This document shows, one piece after another, positions 20,199 to 30,318 of a stretch of DNA of 64,000 bases. The notes beneath the pieces were generated by a model. The model saw nothing but the letters and a program-made list of their open reading frames with translations. It did not search any database and was not told the DNA's origin. A program made the translations under genes and the position numbers. The stretch spans positions 1,364,001 through 1,428,000 of the forward strand of contig NZ_CP040428.1 of assembly GCF_005671395.1 (NCBI RefSeq). Reading direction: 5' to 3'. Within the stretch, counting starts at the first letter, position 1. Each line of letters begins with the position of its first letter. The stretch is from Jejubacter calystegiae. GTDB taxonomy: Bacteria > Pseudomonadota > Gammaproteobacteria > Enterobacterales > Enterobacteriaceae.

Positions 20199-21929
20199 TT
20201 ATTGTGCCGCCGTTTTTCCGTACGGCAGCTTATCGTAGTCATGCAGCCCGCCTTTCTGGTAGGGGTTGCCTATCCAGCGGGTGGTGGGAACAAATTGTGG
20301 ACTGACCAGGGAACGGCTCGGGTCGTAACCCTCGTAGCTCAGACCGGCCAGATCGGACCAGGTATGGATTAGCTCGGAACTGCTGTACTTGCGATTGACG
20401 TCTCCGCTCAGATCCCGGGGATGCGCGGCCAGCCATTTTTCAGAACGCCAAAGAATAAAGGGCACGTTATACATGTGGCGGGTCGGCTGCGATTCGTTAC
20501 GCCCCTGAATATTATGCGGCGGCGTATCGTAAACCTCTTCGCCGTGATCGGAGAAGTAAAGCAGGAAACCGTTAGGATCCGTCGCTTTATAGTCGTTGAT
20601 CAGGCTGGCCAGCACATGGTCATTATAGAGGTTGGCATTGTCGTAATCGTTATAAGACTCCAGACGGTCGGAAGAGAGTCCCGGCGGTACGTTTTGGGTA
20701 TCGCCGTCGAATTTGCCCCAGTTGTCAGGATAGCGGTACTTATACTTGATATGAGTACCCAGCAGGTGCACTACAATAAACTTCTTCGGCGCGGGGTCGG
20801 CCAGTACCTGCTTAAACGGCGCCAGTACGTTGGTGTCGTATTCGCGGGCGCTCTGGGTTCGCTGCTGGTTCATGTAGAACTGCTTATCCGTCTGGCGCGA
20901 GAAGACCGTGAGCATGGTGTTGCGCTCGGTCATGGTCTGCTGGTTGGTGATCCAGAACGTCTTATAACCCGCCTGCTTCATCATGTTCATCAGCGAAGGC
21001 TGGGTCAGATAAAGGTCCGGGTTCTGCTCGTTGGCGAAGGTTAGCGCCTGTTGCAGGATCTCAATGGTGTAAGGACGAGAAGTCACCACGTCGTTAAAAA
21101 CGGTCAGGTTCGGATCGCTGGCATGCAGGGCATCCAGCTCTGGCGTGGTTTTACGCGCGTAACCGTACAGACTCATGCGATCGCGCTGGGTGGATTCGCC
21201 AATCACCAGAACCAGGGTGCGCGGTTGATCGCCGGAGCTGTCCTTCATATTTTTCAGCGGCGGCAGGGCGTGGTTTTTTGAGAGAAGCTTTTCCAGATTG
21301 CCCAGCTGATCGCGATACTCCGTATAGCTAATCAGTAGCTGCCAGGGGGCCGCAGGCTCCATACGCGAAGAGAGCCGGTTAAATGCCGATTCCGCATTTT
21401 TCCCTTTAAAGACCATATCGCTGACCAATGGATGGAGAATTAATCCGTAGAAAATGGCCAGGGCAACGCCATAACGCCAGGGGGTGGGGATCCATACCGG
21501 GCGCAGGCGGGTCCATAAAAAAAGAGCCACGGCGGTGTAAATTAATACGACAGCTAATAATTTCAGACTAAAATACTGACTGAAAAATTCACTGGCTTCA
21601 TTAGCATTGGATTCAAACATCACAAATAAAACACTTTGCGAGAATTCCTGGCCATATATGACGTAATAAGCCAGAGCGCACACCGATGCAAGCCAGAGAA
21701 CAAGGCCAATAATACCGGCAACAAGCCGTGTTTTACCCGGAAACAGAAATACCGGAACCAGCCATAACGAGCTGTAGAGCAGTGAGTCGCGCAGCCCGTT
21801 AGTGCCGCTATAGCCGGAATATAAAATAACAATCTGTAATACACTGGAGAAAAACCAGAAAAAGACCAGAACCCACAGCAGTGCTCGCCAGCTAAAAGAG
21901 CCGGTAGCGGGTTTATGCGAGGAAATCAT
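20199..21929 (-). CDS. eptC: Lipopolysaccharide-core heptose phosphoethanolamine transferase EptC (CptA)
   Basis: Inner membrane enzyme that adds phosphoethanolamine to the phosphorylated core heptose. The protein is 576 aa (E. coli 577). There are five N-terminal membrane spans (first at 16-38), then the periplasmic alkaline-phosphatase-fold domain. The catalytic threonine is T247 in GESTQRDRMSLYGY. Metal ligands lie in LLYFSDHGEEVYD and in the HLLGTH segment. The position next to ppc matches E. coli. It is a single-gene unit, convergent with the Hcp pair. Confidence 0.95.
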   Translation of the reverse strand: MISSHKPATGSFSWRALLWVLVFFWFFSSVLQIVILYSGYSGTNGLRDSLLYSSLWLVPVFLFPGKTRLVAGIIGLVLWLASVCALAYYVIYGQEFSQSVLFVMFESNANEASEFFSQYFSLKLLAVVLIYTAVALFLWTRLRPVWIPTPWRYGVALAIFYGLILHPLVSDMVFKGKNAESAFNRLSSRMEPAAPWQLLISYTEYRDQLGNLEKLLSKNHALPPLKNMKDSSGDQPRTLVLVIGESTQRDRMSLYGYARKTTPELDALHASDPNLTVFNDVVTSRPYTIEILQQALTFANEQNPDLYLTQPSLMNMMKQAGYKTFWITNQQTMTERNTMLTVFSRQTDKQFYMNQQRTQSAREYDTNVLAPFKQVLADPAPKKFIVVHLLGTHIKYKYRYPDNWGKFDGDTQNVPPGLSSDRLESYNDYDNANLYNDHVLASLINDYKATDPNGFLLYFSDHGEEVYDTPPHNIQGRNESQPTRHMYNVPFILWRSEKWLAAHPRDLSGDVNRKYSSSELIHTWSDLAGLSYEGYDPSRSLVSPQFVPTTRWIGNPYQKGGLHDYDKLPYGKTAAQ

Positions 21930-22120
21930 ATATTTTGTCCGTCAAAAAAACAAAAATGCAGGTGTACGCTATCGGTTTAACCTTAATCTAACCTTAATTA
22001 GTCGGGTGGCGGATCGCCTGGCGGTAATTTCCGAATTTTCACTTTCAGATAACCCCTGAACAACATATTCGGTAGCTGGTCCAGAATGAAGGTATCACCA
22101 CAAGCGAAGAGGGAGGGTCC

Positions 22121-22900
22121 GTGGAGCTAAAAAGAGGCGTTATTGTGCCAGAGATAGCCCGTGAGGCCGGGCGGCTTGTGCAACTTCTGGCTGAAGGGGC
22201 GAGCGCGGGTTGGCTGTTCGGATCGGCGGTGAATGGCGGCTTAAGGCCGGATAGCGATGTGGATGTGCTGGTGGTGGTTGATGAGCCCCTTAGCGAAGAG
22301 TCGCGGCGGGCCATTGTTGCCAGACTACTGACTCTGTCAGGCGAGCCGGGCAATGACCAGGGGCTGCGCGCCCTGGAACTGACGATAGTACAGCGCGCTA
22401 ACCTGATACCCTGGCGTTATCCGCCCGTGAGCGAACTGGTTTACGGCGAGTGGCTGAGGCAGGATTTTTTGCGGGGCACAATCGCCGGGCCAGCGGCCGA
22501 TCCTGACCTGGCGATTGTGCTGCATCAGATCAGGCAGTGTAGCCTGACGCTGTGGGGCGATAATGCCGATTGGGTAATTCCCCCCGTTCCTCTGAGCGAT
22601 ATACGGCGCGCGATTGGCGATGCGCTTCCCACATTACTGGCGGGTGTCGAAGGCGACGAGCGTAACGTACTGCTTACCCTGGCGCGGATGTGGCTGACGC
22701 TGGATACCGGGGAGATTGCGCCTAAGGATGTTGCTGCCGCCTGGGCGGTACAGCGGTTGACGCCGGAGCAGGGGGATTTATTGGCACTGGCCCGCCTTGG
22801 TTATCTTGGCGAGGTACAGGACAACTGGTGGAACAAGAAATTGCAGGTAGCGACGCTGGTACGTCTGCTGAGCGATAAAGTCGTGGCCTGCCTGACATAA
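22121..22900 (+). CDS. aadA: Chromosomal aminoglycoside nucleotidyltransferase, AadA / ANT(3'')-like
   Basis: A 259-aa protein with the AadA layout. The nucleotidyltransferase motif GSAVNGGLRPDSDVDVLVVV carries the two metal aspartates. It also has PWRYPPVSELVYGEW, and the C-terminal helical domain has DERNVLLTLARMW and IAPKDVAAAWAVQRL, all typical of streptomycin/spectinomycin adenylyltransferases. The start is GTG at 22121 with GGGAGGG just upstream. It lies between conserved backbone genes, with no integron attC site, integrase or transposase nearby, so it is probably intrinsic, as in Salmonella. Substrate use is not proven by sequence. Confidence 0.85.
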   Translation: MELKRGVIVPEIAREAGRLVQLLAEGASAGWLFGSAVNGGLRPDSDVDVLVVVDEPLSEESRRAIVARLLTLSGEPGNDQGLRALELTIVQRANLIPWRYPPVSELVYGEWLRQDFLRGTIAGPAADPDLAIVLHQIRQCSLTLWGDNADWVIPPVPLSDIRRAIGDALPTLLAGVEGDERNVLLTLARMWLTLDTGEIAPKDVAAAWAVQRLTPEQGDLLALARLGYLGEVQDNWWNKKLQVATLVRLLSDKVVACLT

Positions 22901-22902
22901 AA

Positions 22903-22930
22903 AATCGCCCCGCATATAGCGGGGCGATTA
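22903..22930. terminator. Bidirectional terminator between aadA and ppc
   Basis: Stem ATCGCCCCGC / GCGGGGCGAT with loop ATATA, flanked by A and TTATT runs. Confidence 0.88.
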
Positions 22931-22946
22931 TTATCAACAGGGGCGT

Positions 22947-25598
22947 TTAGCCGGTGTTACGCATCCCGGCGGCGATACCGGCGATGGTGACCATCAGCGC
23001 CAGTTCGACGCGCGGATCCGGCTCTTTATCCTGGGTTTCCGCTTCGCGGGAACGGTGCAGAAGTTCGGCCTGCAGTACGTTCAGCGGATCGGTGTAGATA
23101 TTACGCAGCGCGATGGATTCGGCAATCCACGGCTGATCCGCCATCAGATGAGAATCGTTGGCGATAGCCAGCACCAGTTCAATATCCGCCGCCAGTTGCT
23201 TACGCAATTCCTTACCCAGCGGCCACAGTGACGAATCCACCAGACGCTGGTCGTAATATTCCGCCAGCCACAGGTCTGCTTTGGAGAACACCATCTCCAG
23301 CATACCCAGACGGGTGGAGAAGAACGGCCAGTTGCGGCACATCACTTCCAGTTCGCTCTGCTTACCGTCATCCACCACTTTTTGCAGCGCGGCACCGGCG
23401 CCAAGCCAGGCCGGCAGCATCAGGCGGTTCTGGGTCCAGGCGAAAATCCATGGAATAGCGCGTAGCGACTCCACACCGCCGGTGGGGCGACGTTTGGCCG
23501 GACGCGAGCCCAGCGGCAGTTTGCCCAGTTCTACTTCCGGGGTGGCGGAGCGGAAATAGGGCACGAAGTCCTGATTTTCACGCACATAGCCGCGGTACAT
23601 ATTGCACGAAAGTACCGACAGCTCATCCATGATATGACGCCAGGCCTGTTTCGGCTCCGGCGGCGGCAGCAGGTTAGCTTCCAGAATCGCCCCGGTATAG
23701 AGCGACAGGCTGCTGATGGTGATTTCCGGCAGACCATATTTAAAGCGGATCATTTCGCCCTGTTCGGTCACGCGCAGGCCGCCCTTCAGGCTGCCCGGAG
23801 GCTGGGAAAGCAACGCTGCGTGCGCAGGGGCGCCGCCGCGACCGATGGAGCCACCGCGACCGTGGAACAGCGTCAGCTCAATGCCCGCTTTTTCACAGGT
23901 TTTGATTAACGCATCCTGCGCCTGGTACTGAGCCCAGGAGGCGGCCATTACCCCGGCATCCTTCGCCGAGTCGGAATAGCCGATCATCACCATCTGCTTG
24001 CCCTGAATAAAGCCGCGATACCAGTCGATATTCAGTAACTGAGTCATCACGTCGTTGGCGTTATTCAGATCTTCCAGGGTTTCGAACAGCGGTGCCACCG
24101 GTAGCGCAAAGCCAATACCCGCTTCTTTTAGCAGCAGATGGACCGCCAGTACGTCGGACGGCGTTTTGGCCATGGAGATCACGTAAGCGGCGATCGATCC
24201 CTGGGGCGCTTCGGCGATCACTTTGCAGGTATCCAGCACTTCACGGGTTTCCGGGCTCGGATCCCACTGGTGCGGCAGCAGCGGACGCTTGGAATTCAGT
24301 TCGCGGACCAGGAAGGCCTGTTTGTCGGCTTCTGACCAGCTTTCGTAATCGCCGATGCCCAGATAGCGGGTCATTTCGCCCAGCGCTTCGGTATGACGGG
24401 TGCTCTCCTGGCGAATATCGATGCGAACCAGCGGCACGCCGAACGTTTTTACGCGACGCAGGGTATCGAGCAGATCGCCGTTAGCGATAATGCCCATGCC
24501 GCAGGCGACCAGCGACTGGTAGCAGGCGTAGAGCGGTTCCCATAACTCGGCGTTATGGGTCAGCAGCCCTTCAGGCTTCGGCAGTTTTTGCCCTTTCAGG
24601 CGCGCTTCCAGCCAGGCCTGGGTCGCCATCAGGCGCGAGCGCAGCCCCTTCATGATAAAGCGATACGGCTCCTGTTCGCCTTCAGCGCCGGCAAGGGCGC
24701 GCAGCTCATCGGTGCATTCCACCATCGAAAGCTCGGAGACCAGCACCTGGATATCTTTAAGGAACAGGTCGGTGGCCTTCCAGCGGCTCAGTAACAGGAC
24801 GTGGCGGGTGATATCTGCGGTGACGTTCGGGTTGCCGTCGCGATCGCCGCCCATCCAGGAGGTGAAGCGAACTGGCACACAGTCGACCGGAAGCTGGTAG
24901 TCGAAGTGGGTTTCCAGCTGTTCGTTCAGCTCGCGCAGGTAGTTTGGCACCCCTTCCCACAGGCTGTTTTCCACCACCGCGAAGCCCCATTTGGCTTCAT
25001 CCACCGGGGTGGGACGATGTTTGCGGATCTCATCGGTATGCCAGGACTGGGCAATCAACTGGCGGAGACGGCGCATAATCTGGTTGCGCTCGTAGTCGGC
25101 CAGATCTTTATGATCGAGCTGCTTGAGGCAGTTGTTAACCTCAACCATTTTGTGAATCAGGGTACGGCGTGTGATTTCGGTGGGGTGGGCGGTCAGTACC
25201 AGCTCCAGGGAAAGGCTTTCAATGGCGCGCTTGATACCGGCGTCGCTCAGCTCGGGCTGGGATTTCAGCTTACGCAGGGTACGGGCCAGTATTTCCGGGT
25301 TACTGGCATCCTCACCTCTGGCGGAGATGCTGTGGAACTGTTCCGCGGTGTTGGCCAGATTCAGGAACTGACTGAATGCGCGGGCAACGGGGAGTAACTC
25401 ATCGTTAGAGAGATTCTGCAACGTGCTGAGCAACTCCTGGCGGTCGGCTTCATTGCCTGCCCGGGATGACTTCGATAATTTGCGGATGGTTTCCACCCGT
25501 TCAAGGATGTTCTCTCCCAATGCATCCTTGATAGTATCCCCAAGCAGTTTGCCGAGCATACTGACATTGCTTCGCAAAGCAGAATATTGTTCGTTCAT
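22947..25598 (-). CDS. ppc: Phosphoenolpyruvate carboxylase
   Basis: Anaplerotic enzyme making oxaloacetate from PEP and bicarbonate. The protein is 883 aa, identical in length to E. coli. The catalytic H138 lies in [11 protein letters not shown]; the mobile loop [12 protein letters not shown] and the C-terminal MRNTG are present. The frame extends six codons upstream (to 25616), but [16 protein letters not shown] is the family start. Confidence 0.98.
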   Translation of the reverse strand: MNEQYSALRSNVSMLGKLLGDTIKDALGENILERVETIRKLSKSSRAGNEADRQELLSTLQNLSNDELLPVARAFSQFLNLANTAEQFHSISARGEDASNPEILARTLRKLKSQPELSDAGIKRAIESLSLELVLTAHPTEITRRTLIHKMVEVNNCLKQLDHKDLADYERNQIMRRLRQLIAQSWHTDEIRKHRPTPVDEAKWGFAVVENSLWEGVPNYLRELNEQLETHFDYQLPVDCVPVRFTSWMGGDRDGNPNVTADITRHVLLLSRWKATDLFLKDIQVLVSELSMVECTDELRALAGAEGEQEPYRFIMKGLRSRLMATQAWLEARLKGQKLPKPEGLLTHNAELWEPLYACYQSLVACGMGIIANGDLLDTLRRVKTFGVPLVRIDIRQESTRHTEALGEMTRYLGIGDYESWSEADKQAFLVRELNSKRPLLPHQWDPSPETREVLDTCKVIAEAPQGSIAAYVISMAKTPSDVLAVHLLLKEAGIGFALPVAPLFETLEDLNNANDVMTQLLNIDWYRGFIQGKQMVMIGYSDSAKDAGVMAASWAQYQAQDALIKTCEKAGIELTLFHGRGGSIGRGGAPAHAALLSQPPGSLKGGLRVTEQGEMIRFKYGLPEITISSLSLYTGAILEANLLPPPEPKQAWRHIMDELSVLSCNMYRGYVRENQDFVPYFRSATPEVELGKLPLGSRPAKRRPTGGVESLRAIPWIFAWTQNRLMLPAWLGAGAALQKVVDDGKQSELEVMCRNWPFFSTRLGMLEMVFSKADLWLAEYYDQRLVDSSLWPLGKELRKQLAADIELVLAIANDSHLMADQPWIAESIALRNIYTDPLNVLQAELLHRSREAETQDKEPDPRVELALMVTIAGIAAGMRNTG

Positions 25599-25782
25599 AT
25601 GATCCCAGACACCCATCTTGATTTTTTAGTCAATTTTCGCCCTTTCGGGCTCAACACCGTCTTTTATAAAGCCACGTAAGATCCCGTTCGTCAAATGTAG
25701 CGAAATCGGTTCAGCCAACGTGATATCGGGAAAAATTCGCACGACTTAACTCACCGGATGCGACATAAGTTTCGCTTATAAA

Positions 25783-25828
25783 GCCGCCACCTCTCTTCGT
25801 CGATAATTTCATCGGTGAGAGGGGCGGC
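25783..25828. repeat. Inverted repeat between ppc and argE
   Basis: GCCGCC-A-CCTCTC pairs with GAGAGG-G-GCGGC around a roughly 20-base loop. It lies 22 bases from the argE stop, upstream of the ppc promoter side. It may end argE transcription, though no T-run is present. Confidence 0.55.
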
Positions 25829-25849
25829 GCGCGCACGTAATGGCGTTGC

Positions 25850-27001
25850 TCAGAGCTGGCAGAAGTGCTGGACTACCTGAGTGATGAGTTCGCGGGTAGG
25901 CTTAATAAAACGCGTTTCCAGATACTCGTCCGGCTGGTGGGCCTGATTGATGGAGCCGGGACCGAGTACCAGCGTCGGGCACAGTTCCTGGATGAAAGGA
26001 GCTTCGGTGCAGTAGTTCACCACATCCGCTCGGGTACCGAGCAGCTTTTCCACCACTGTTACCAGTCGGTGGTCTGGTGGACATTCGTAACCCGGAATCG
26101 GTGGATGCAGTTCAGAAATCGTCAGTCGCCCCGGCCAGCGTTCGCTTACGGGCGCCAGCGCGTCATTCAGCAGGCCGTTGAGATCGCCCAGCGTCATGCC
26201 GGGCAGAGGGCGGATATCCATATGCATCTCGCAGCAGGCGCAGATGCGGTTGGAGGCATCGCCGCCGTGAATGTGACCCAGGTTCAGAGTGGGGTAAGGG
26301 ATGGTGAAGGCATCATGGTGGTAGCGCTCTTTCAGCTCGTCACGCAGCGTCAGAATATGACCAATGGCTTCATGCATCAGCTCAATAGCATTCACACCGC
26401 GCGCCGGATCGCTGGAATGACCGGACTGGCCCAGAATACGTATCGCATCGGACATATGGCCCTTATGGGCGCGTACCGGTTGCAGGGAGGTCGGCTCGCC
26501 GATAATGGCACAGTCGGGGCGCAGGGTGCTGCTTTGGGAAAAATAGCGCGCCCCCGCCATGGAAGTCTCTTCATCGGCGGTAGCCAGAATATAAAGCGGT
26601 TTTTTAAGCGTTTTCACATCCATGTCACGTAGCGCATCGACGATAAAGGCAAAGAAGCCTTTCATATCGGCGGTACCCAGCCCGTAGAGCTTGTTGTCAT
26701 GCTCCGTCAGCGTGAAGGGATCCCGGGTCCAGCGCCCGTCGTCGAAAGGCACCGTATCGGTATGTCCGGCCAGCATCAGACCGCCTTCCCCCTGTCCGGC
26801 TGTTGCTAACAAGTTGAATTTATTGCGCGTTTCAGGAACGGGTTGGATTTCTACCTGGAAACCGATCGTTTCCAGCCAGCCTGCCAGCAAATTGATTAAA
26901 GCCTCATTACTTTGGTCCAGCGCCGCTTCGGTTGCACTGATGGAGGGGGTAGCGATCAGCTCACGATAAATCTCAATAAAGGGCGGTAATTTCGTCTTCA
27001 C
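25850..27001 (-). CDS. argE: Acetylornithine deacetylase
   Basis: Zinc metallohydrolase (M20 family) releasing ornithine from N-acetylornithine. The protein is 383 aa, as in E. coli. Metal and catalytic motifs are LAGHTDTVP (H80, D82), [10 protein letters not shown] (D112), [11 protein letters not shown] with the general-base glutamates, and the C-terminal [11 protein letters not shown] histidine. It is divergent from argCBGH across a shared operator region. Confidence 0.97.
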   Translation of the reverse strand: MKTKLPPFIEIYRELIATPSISATEAALDQSNEALINLLAGWLETIGFQVEIQPVPETRNKFNLLATAGQGEGGLMLAGHTDTVPFDDGRWTRDPFTLTEHDNKLYGLGTADMKGFFAFIVDALRDMDVKTLKKPLYILATADEETSMAGARYFSQSSTLRPDCAIIGEPTSLQPVRAHKGHMSDAIRILGQSGHSSDPARGVNAIELMHEAIGHILTLRDELKERYHHDAFTIPYPTLNLGHIHGGDASNRICACCEMHMDIRPLPGMTLGDLNGLLNDALAPVSERWPGRLTISELHPPIPGYECPPDHRLVTVVEKLLGTRADVVNYCTEAPFIQELCPTLVLGPGSINQAHQPDEYLETRFIKPTRELITQVVQHFCQL

Positions 27002-27026
27002 GGTTGACAGCCTCAGGTCTCAAGAG

Positions 27027-27065
27027 TATAGATAATCATGCAGTAATAATGAATAAAAATCCATT
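27027..27065. promoter_or_regulatory. Two tandem ARG boxes (ArgR operator) between argE and argC
   Basis: Half-site pairs TAGAT-N4-ATGCA (core 27029-27042) and TGAAT-N4-ATCCA (core 27050-27063) fit the 18-bp ARG box. The cores are 21 bases apart, meaning two boxes with a 3-bp gap, the spacing ArgR hexamers use. Repression of both divergent units is expected. Confidence 0.8.
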
Positions 27066-27181
27066 ATTGCATGTGTGAATGAACCTTGCCGTACTGTGGT
27101 GGTTCCTGCACTCGCCTCGCGGGCATTCCGGATGACCGGTGTCCTGGGATTAAATGACGTGATAAGAAGGTTTTAGCCCCG

Positions 27182-28186
27182 ATGTTGAATACGCTGATTG
27201 TCGGAGCCAGTGGGTATACCGGCGCAGAGCTTGCGGCCTACATCCATCGCCATCCACACATGACCATAACCGCTTTGACGGTTTCGGCGCAAAGTGCGGA
27301 TGCCGGAAAGTTGATTTCCGATCTGCACCCACAGCTGAAGGGGCGGGTCGATCTCCCGTTACAGCCGATGGATGGCATCAGCGCATTCGCCAAAGGCGTG
27401 GATGTGGTGTTTCTGGCGACTGCCCATGAGGTGAGTCATGACCTGGCGCCTCAGTTTCTGGACGCGGGTTGCGTGGTGTTCGACCTTTCCGGCGCCTGGC
27501 GGGTTAACGATCCTGACTTTTATCAACAGTATTACGGTTTTACTCATCAGTACCCGGCTTTGCTGGAACAGGCGGTTTACGGTCTGGCTGAGTGGCAGGG
27601 CGACAAACTGAAAGAGGCGAAACTGGTGGCGGTGCCGGGTTGTTACCCTACGGCGGCCCAGTTGTCTCTGAAACCGCTGATCGACGGCGGGCTGCTGGAT
27701 CTTAACCAGTGGCCGGTGATCAACGCGACCAGCGGCGTGAGCGGCGCCGGGCGTAAGGCGGGTCTCGCTAACAGTTTCTGCGAAGTGAGTCTGCAACCCT
27801 ATGGCGTCTTTACCCATCGCCATCGTCCGGAAATTGCCACCCATCTGGGGACCGAGGTGATCTTTACCCCGCACTTGGGCAATTTCCCGCGTGGCATTCT
27901 GGAAACCATTACCTGTCGTCTGCGCTCTGGCGTGAGTCAGACCCAGGTGGCTGAATGTTATGCGCAGGCGTATGGCGATAAACCGCTGGTGCGGCTCTAT
28001 GAAAATGGTGTACCGGCGTTGAAAAACGTGGTTGGCCTGCCGTTCTGCGATATTGGCTTTGCCGTTCAGGGGGATCATCTGATTGTGGTGGCCGCCGAAG
28101 ATAACCTGCTGAAGGGGGCGGCGGCGCAGGCCGTACAGTGCGCCAATATCCGTTTTGGCTTTAATGAAACCGAATCCCTTATTTAA
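27182..28186 (+). CDS. argC: N-acetyl-gamma-glutamyl-phosphate reductase
   Basis: NADPH-dependent third step of arginine synthesis. The protein is 334 aa as in E. coli. The N-terminal NAD(P) motif is [11 protein letters not shown]; the active-site cysteine is C154 in [11 protein letters not shown]. First gene of argCBGH; argB starts 16 bases after its stop. Confidence 0.97.
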   Translation: MLNTLIVGASGYTGAELAAYIHRHPHMTITALTVSAQSADAGKLISDLHPQLKGRVDLPLQPMDGISAFAKGVDVVFLATAHEVSHDLAPQFLDAGCVVFDLSGAWRVNDPDFYQQYYGFTHQYPALLEQAVYGLAEWQGDKLKEAKLVAVPGCYPTAAQLSLKPLIDGGLLDLNQWPVINATSGVSGAGRKAGLANSFCEVSLQPYGVFTHRHRPEIATHLGTEVIFTPHLGNFPRGILETITCRLRSGVSQTQVAECYAQAYGDKPLVRLYENGVPALKNVVGLPFCDIGFAVQGDHLIVVAAEDNLLKGAAAQAVQCANIRFGFNETESLI

Positions 28187-28202
28187 CCGACTGTCAGGGG
28201 CG

Positions 28203-28979
28203 ATGATGAATCCGTTAATTATTAAGTTAGGCGGCGTATTACTGGATAGCGAAGAGGCGATGGCGCGCCTGTTTAGCGCCCTTGCGGAGTATCGTCAGGC
28301 GAGTCACCGCCCGATTGCCATTGTGCACGGTGGCGGCTGCCTGGTGGATGAGCTGATGAAGCAGCTCTCCCTGCCGGTGGTGAAGAAAAATGGTTTGCGG
28401 GTCACCCCTGCCGATCAAATTGGCATTATTACCGGCGCCCTGGCGGGAACCGCAAATAAGACGCTGCTGGCCTGGGCGAAGCGCAGCCAGATAGACGCGG
28501 TTGGCCTGTGTCTGGGAGACGGTGACAGCGTGAAAGTGACCCAGCTTGATGAAGAACTGGGGCATGTTGGTAAGGCACAGCCCGGCTCTGCCAGACTGAT
28601 TTCCGGCCTGTTCGACGCCGGGTTCCTGCCGGTGGTGAGCTCCATCGGCGTGACTGAAGACGGACAGTTAATGAATGTGAATGCCGATCAGGCCGCCACA
28701 GCGCTGGCGGCTACCCTGGGAGCGGACCTGGTTCTGCTGTCGGACGTGAGCGGCATTCTGGACGGCAAAGGGCAGCGCATTAATGAAATGACCGCCGCCC
28801 GCGCCGATGAGCTGATCGCGCAGGGCATTATTACCGACGGCATGGTGGTGAAGGTCAATGCCGCGCTGGACGCGGCCCGTACCCTGCGTCGCCCGGTGGA
28901 TATCGCCTCATGGCGCCATGCGGAACAGCTTCCCTCTTTATTTAGCGGCGTGGCCATTGGCACCCGGATCATTGCGTAA
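28203..28979 (+). CDS. argB: Acetylglutamate kinase
   Basis: Second step of arginine synthesis, ATP-dependent phosphorylation of N-acetylglutamate. The protein is 258 aa as in E. coli. It shows KLGGVLLD and IVHGGG at the N-terminus and [17 protein letters not shown] in the ATP lobe. The frame is open back to 28155 inside arg[12 protein letters not shown] at 28203 matches the family start. Confidence 0.96.
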   Translation: MMNPLIIKLGGVLLDSEEAMARLFSALAEYRQASHRPIAIVHGGGCLVDELMKQLSLPVVKKNGLRVTPADQIGIITGALAGTANKTLLAWAKRSQIDAVGLCLGDGDSVKVTQLDEELGHVGKAQPGSARLISGLFDAGFLPVVSSIGVTEDGQLMNVNADQAATALAATLGADLVLLSDVSGILDGKGQRINEMTAARADELIAQGIITDGMVVKVNAALDAARTLRRPVDIASWRHAEQLPSLFSGVAIGTRIIA

Positions 28980-29007
28980 GTTACAGCGTTCTTGAAGGAA
29001 AAAAACA

Positions 29008-30231
29008 ATGCAAAATCACGGCATCAAAAAAGTGGTTCTCGCCTACTCCGGCGGACTGGATACCTCAGCGATTATTCCCTGGCTGAAAGAAACCTATGAA
29101 GGGTGCGAAGTGGTCGCCTGCGTGGTGGATATCGGCCAGGATCGTGACGATCTGCAGGGCGTAGAGCAGAAAGCGCTGCGTTCAGGCGCCATTGAGTGTC
29201 ATGTGGTGGATCTGCGTGAAGAGTTCATCCGTGATTATGTCTATCCGGTGCTGCAGACTGGCGCGCTGTATGAAGAGACCTATTTACTGGGGACTTCCAT
29301 GGCGCGTCCGCTGATTGCGAAAGCGCTGGTCGATGTGGCGAAAAAAGTGGGCGCGGATGCGCTGTGCCATGGTGCTACCGGTAAAGGTAACGATCAGGTG
29401 CGTTTTGAGTCCGCCTGGGCGGCTCTGGCGCCGGAACTGAAAGTTATCGCCCCGTGGCGTGAGTGGAACCTGCGTTCCCGTGAAGCGCTGCTGGCTTACC
29501 TGAAAGAGCGTGATATTCCAACCACAGCCACGCTTGAGAAAATCTACAGCCGTGATGAGAACGCCTGGCACATCTCCACCGAAGGTGGCGTGCTGGAAAG
29601 CCCGTGGAACGCGCCGAATAAAGACTGTTGGGTCTGGACGGTGGATCCGCTGGAAGCCCCGGATAAACCGGAGCTGGTGACCATCAGCGTGGAAAAAGGC
29701 AAAGTTGTTGCCGTTAATGGTGAAGCGCTGAGCCCCTTCCAGTGCCTTGAGAAACTGAATGCCCTGGGTGCGAAACACGGCGTGGGCCGGGTAGACATCG
29801 TGGAAAACCGTCTGGTGGGTATCAAGTCCCGCGGCTGCTATGAAACTCCCGGGGGCACCATCATGATGGCGGCGCTGCGTGGCGTTGAGCAATTGGTTCT
29901 GGATCGCGACAGCTACAAGTGGCGTCAGCAGGTAGGTCTGGAAATGTCCTACGTGGTGTATGACGGACGCTGGTTCGCACCGCTGCGTCAGTCCCTGCAG
30001 GCCGCTGCGGAATCTCTGGCGGAAGAGGTGAACGGCGAAGTGGTACTGCAGCTTTACAAAGGTCAGGTGACTGCGCTGCAGAAACGTTCGCCGAACAGCC
30101 TGTACAGCGAAGAGTTCGCCACCTTTGGCGAAGACGAAGTCTACGACCACAGCCACGCTGGCGGCTTTATCCGCTTGTTCTCGCTCTCTTCAAGGATCCG
30201 TGCGCTGAACGAAAAGAAACAGCAGGGCTGA
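29008..30231 (+). CDS. argG: Argininosuccinate synthase (407-aa form)
   Basis: ATP-dependent joining of citrulline and aspartate. The PP-loop AYSGGLDTS is at residues 12-20, and [14 protein letters not shown] and [13 protein letters not shown] are conserved family segments. The protein is 407 aa, the common bacterial form, clearly shorter than and different from E. coli ArgG (447 aa), which maps elsewhere. Sitting between argB and argH is the arrangement known from Yersinia, Serratia and Erwinia-type genomes. It starts 28 bases after argB with a GAAGGA ribosome site. Confidence 0.95.
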   Translation: MQNHGIKKVVLAYSGGLDTSAIIPWLKETYEGCEVVACVVDIGQDRDDLQGVEQKALRSGAIECHVVDLREEFIRDYVYPVLQTGALYEETYLLGTSMARPLIAKALVDVAKKVGADALCHGATGKGNDQVRFESAWAALAPELKVIAPWREWNLRSREALLAYLKERDIPTTATLEKIYSRDENAWHISTEGGVLESPWNAPNKDCWVWTVDPLEAPDKPELVTISVEKGKVVAVNGEALSPFQCLEKLNALGAKHGVGRVDIVENRLVGIKSRGCYETPGGTIMMAALRGVEQLVLDRDSYKWRQQVGLEMSYVVYDGRWFAPLRQSLQAAAESLAEEVNGEVVLQLYKGQVTALQKRSPNSLYSEEFATFGEDEVYDHSHAGGFIRLFSLSSRIRALNEKKQQG

Positions 30232-30239
30232 TAACCCTG

Positions 30240-30269
30240 AGGCACCGGGCGGATTTTTCCCCGGTGCCT
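30240..30269. repeat. Intercistronic hairpin between argG and argH
   Basis: Stem AGGCACCGGG / CCCGGTGCCT, 10 bp perfect, loop includes a T5 run. No T-run follows on the + strand, so it is more likely an mRNA-stabilising or processing hairpin than a terminator. Confidence 0.65.
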
Positions 30270-30318
30270 GTATAACAACGACTGATGGCAACAGACAGAT
30301 AAGATACGGAGTATAACT

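Noticed and set aside
25865-26632. 255-codon open frame antisense to argE
   Set aside because: Shadow frame of argE; no recognisable domain.
27066-27083. Third ARG-box-like stretch after the tandem pair (TGCATGTGTGAATG)
   Set aside because: The second half-site does not fit the ATTCA pattern and spacing is off.
29284-30156. 290-codon open frame antisense to argG
   Set aside because: Frame follows argG codon pattern on the other strand; no independent gene signals.
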